A stretch of 9,125 nt of DNA, from assembly GCA_949284615.1 (NCBI GenBank), contig CASDWL010000082.1:1-9125 (forward strand). Reading direction: 5' to 3'. Both the position numbers and the translations under genes were made by a program. Below the pieces are notes generated by a model. It saw only the letters and a program-made list of their open reading frames with translations, ran no database searches and was not told the DNA's origin. This DNA comes from an uncultured Mycoplasma sp. (GTDB lineage: Bacteria > Bacillota_I > Bacilli_A > Mycoplasmatales > Metamycoplasmataceae). Positions 7,165 to 9,125 of this stretch are shown here, one piece after another; within the stretch, counting starts at the first letter, position 1; each line of letters starts with the position of its first letter.

Positions 7165-9125
7165 TTATTCCTCTTTAGATGAAATTATAGCTTGTATGAT
7201 ATTATCTACAAATGTCTCTAATGTTTCATTTACATGCGAATCACTAAGTGCAGCAGCTGAATTAAAATGACCTCCTCCACCTACAGCTTCAGCAATTAAT
7301 TGCACATTAACTCCAATTGATCTTGCACTCAATTTATAAACAGGATTATCAGAAGGAGAAGCTTTGGGCAATTGTCCTATAACAAAAGTTGCTTTTCTAC
7401 CTTCTATTTTTAAAATTTCATCAGCAGCCATTGAAATAACATCAATAGGAATTATTTCATCTGTATATGATAATCAATAACCAGGTTTAATTTCTTTTGA
7501 TTTAGACACTATTTGAATAATTTTTTCATTAATGTCAAATGGTATTTTCATTAATTCTAATGTTTCATCAATATTAGCTCCTCAATCTTCTAATAAAGAT
7601 GCTGCTGCAAATGTTCTAGAAGAAGTTGATTTTTTAAATTGATTAGTATCTAGAAATATACCATTTAATAACATCTGAGCACCTAATCTAGTTATATTTT
7701 TTTGAAATTCATTAAATTGAATTAATTCTGTAATTATTTCTGAGGCACTTGATGCTGTTGATTCAATATAGGTATTTAAACTATGAATAATATCATCCAA
7801 TTTAGAAACTCTGTGATGATCAAAAATAAATAAATTTTCGCTTTTAACATTATTGAATACATGAGGATTTTCGACTCTAGTTTCCTCTGAACAATCTACA
7901 ATAATAACAATAGTATCTTCTTTGTTAAAAGATTTTATTTTTGATTTAGATACAAAAATAGTTTCTGGATTTTTTAAATATCTTTTTAAGGCTTTTTGAG
8001 CTGTACTATCGAATGTTGCATTTTGAATTACACAATTTTTGCCAAAACTTTTTGCAATTTCATATAAAGCATATGAAGCACCTATTGCATCTAAATCAGC
8101 AAATTTATGTCCATAAATAACAACATTTTTAATTTTGTTATCATTTAATTTAATTTTTAAATTATTGGCTGTATTTTTAATTCTAGTTCTTGATTTTACA
8201 ACAGTTATTTCTGATTTTGATCCAAACCTTTTTGTTTTTTCAAAAGCAGAAATAATTGTTATTTGATCTCCACCACGAGTTTGGGATTGGTAAAGAGCTT
8301 CTTTTGCCATACTTATAAGTTCTGAAAAATTAGATGTATCTACTCCAAATCCAATAGATAATGACAATCTTGCTTTTCCTATTATTACATTATTAAGTTT
8401 TTCAAACGGTTCAAAATTAGTTAATATAATTTTGTTTAAATTATCTCTATTAGTAACTATTAAAAACTTACCGTCTGAATATTGTCTATAAAATAAATTA
8501 TATGTTTTTGTAAGGTTATCAAATAATTGTTTAATTATTGATTGAATATGAAACATCTCATCATCAGAAAAAGATGCTCTAAATAATTGATAATTATCGA
8601 TTTCAACTTCACCTATAACAGGTTTTTCAATTTCATAGAAATGTGTTGCAGAAAATTCTTGAGTTATATCTTTAACAACTAAAACCATTTCTCTTGCAAC
8701 AAATGACAAACGATAAACATATTCATCTTTTTTATATATTGAAGAAAAATCCTTAATTTTTTTTGATAAATTAATATCTTTATTAAAATAATTTAGTGTT
8801 TCATTAATTATTCTTTCCCCAAATCTTTCTTCAATAAAATCTGAAATTCATAGTATTTCACCATTTGGTTGAAAAATTACTATACCTATTGATAATTCTG
8901 AAACTAGATTTTCAACATAATAATTAATTCCTTTGTTAACAATTTTACTTTTTGAACTTATTCATTTTCCCATTATTGTTATAAATAAAAAAATTAAAAC
9001 TATAGTAACTGATAAAAGAGAATATATAATGATTGTTTCTTGATTTAATTGTTCAGATGTTGTGTTTAATATTAATAAAATAACTGTTGCTAGTAAACAT
9101 GAAGCAATTGATACTAACAATAATA
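7165..9125 (-). CDS. gdpP: GdpP-type cyclic-di-AMP phosphodiesterase (5' end outside window)
   Basis: A membrane-bound DHH/DHHA1 phosphodiesterase that hydrolyses c-di-AMP to pApA; 652 codons are visible, so probably only a few N-terminal residues are missing. Domains in order: two hydrophobic segments at about 9123-8970; a PAS-like region beginning NYYVENLVSELSIGIVIFQP (about 8930-8870); a degenerate GGDEF domain in which the signature reads YSDGKF (about 8475), consistent with the non-cyclising GGDEF of this family; the DHH domain with GHKFADLDAIGAS (8112-8074), VDCSEETR (about 7905-7882), FDHHR (about 7824-7810) and NGIFLDTNQF (about 7663-7634); and a DHHA1 domain ending in GGGGHFNSAAA (about 7287-7254). 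Four Trp codons are TGA. The family usually reads VDTHK/R-P where this has VDCSEETR; the Asp is kept. It is followed at once by rplI and dnaB, the classic gdpP-rplI-dnaB(C) order of Firmicutes, which strengthens the call. Confidence 0.95.
7168..7174 (-). promoter_or_regulatory. Ribosome binding site of rplI
   Basis: On the - strand AGAGGAA lies at the very end of the gdpP coding sequence, 5-6 bases before the rplI ATG at 7162. It is the clearest Shine-Dalgarno in the window and supports translation of rplI as an internal operon gene right behind gdpP. Confidence 0.6.

Overview
This window looks like a housekeeping stretch of a mycoplasma-type (Mollicutes) chromosome. It is very AT-rich. In-frame TGA reads as tryptophan in almost every gene: I count 32 TGA against 2 TGG Trp codons. 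Under the standard code the HAD phosphatase, prolyl-tRNA synthetase, cardiolipin synthase, DUF402 protein and GdpP all appear broken; with TGA=Trp each is one intact frame of normal family length. That fits Mycoplasma/Entomoplasma-type Mollicutes and argues against Acholeplasma or phytoplasmas. I do not name a species.

Layout from left to right. (1) On the + strand, 1-985 holds the 3' end of a 5'-3' exonuclease (the helix-3-turn-helix part) followed closely by a DUF402 (nucleoside tri/diphosphatase-type) protein. (2) On the - strand, 1018-1170 holds a tandem tRNA-Cys(GCA)/tRNA-Arg(ACG) pair, both with encoded CCA, preceded by a textbook extended -10 promoter. (3) On the - strand, 1211-3826 is a tight cluster transcribed proS -> trx -> Cof-type HAD phosphatase; the last two genes overlap. 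(4) On the + strand, 3894-5378 is a cardiolipin synthase, divergent from proS across 67 bases. (5) On the - strand, 5389-9125 is the conserved Firmicutes/Mollicutes module gdpP -> rplI -> dnaB: c-di-AMP phosphodiesterase, ribosomal protein L9 and replicative helicase, with gdpP cut by the window edge.

Functionally the window covers replication (DnaB, exonuclease), translation (ProRS, L9, two tRNAs), membrane lipid synthesis (Cls), c-di-AMP turnover (GdpP), thiol redox (thioredoxin) and nucleotide or phosphate-ester hydrolysis (DUF402, Cof). No stretch of more than 300 bases lacks a gene; the largest gap is 67 bases.

I see no CRISPR array, transposon, phage gene, toxin-antitoxin pair or defence island, and no convincing novel system. 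The most interesting signals are small: starts with no Shine-Dalgarno and a -10 box a fixed short distance upstream, a symmetric -10 shared by two divergent genes, a thioredoxin with TCGPC instead of WCGPC, and an A8 tract in the trx/cof overlap where losing one base would fuse the two proteins.
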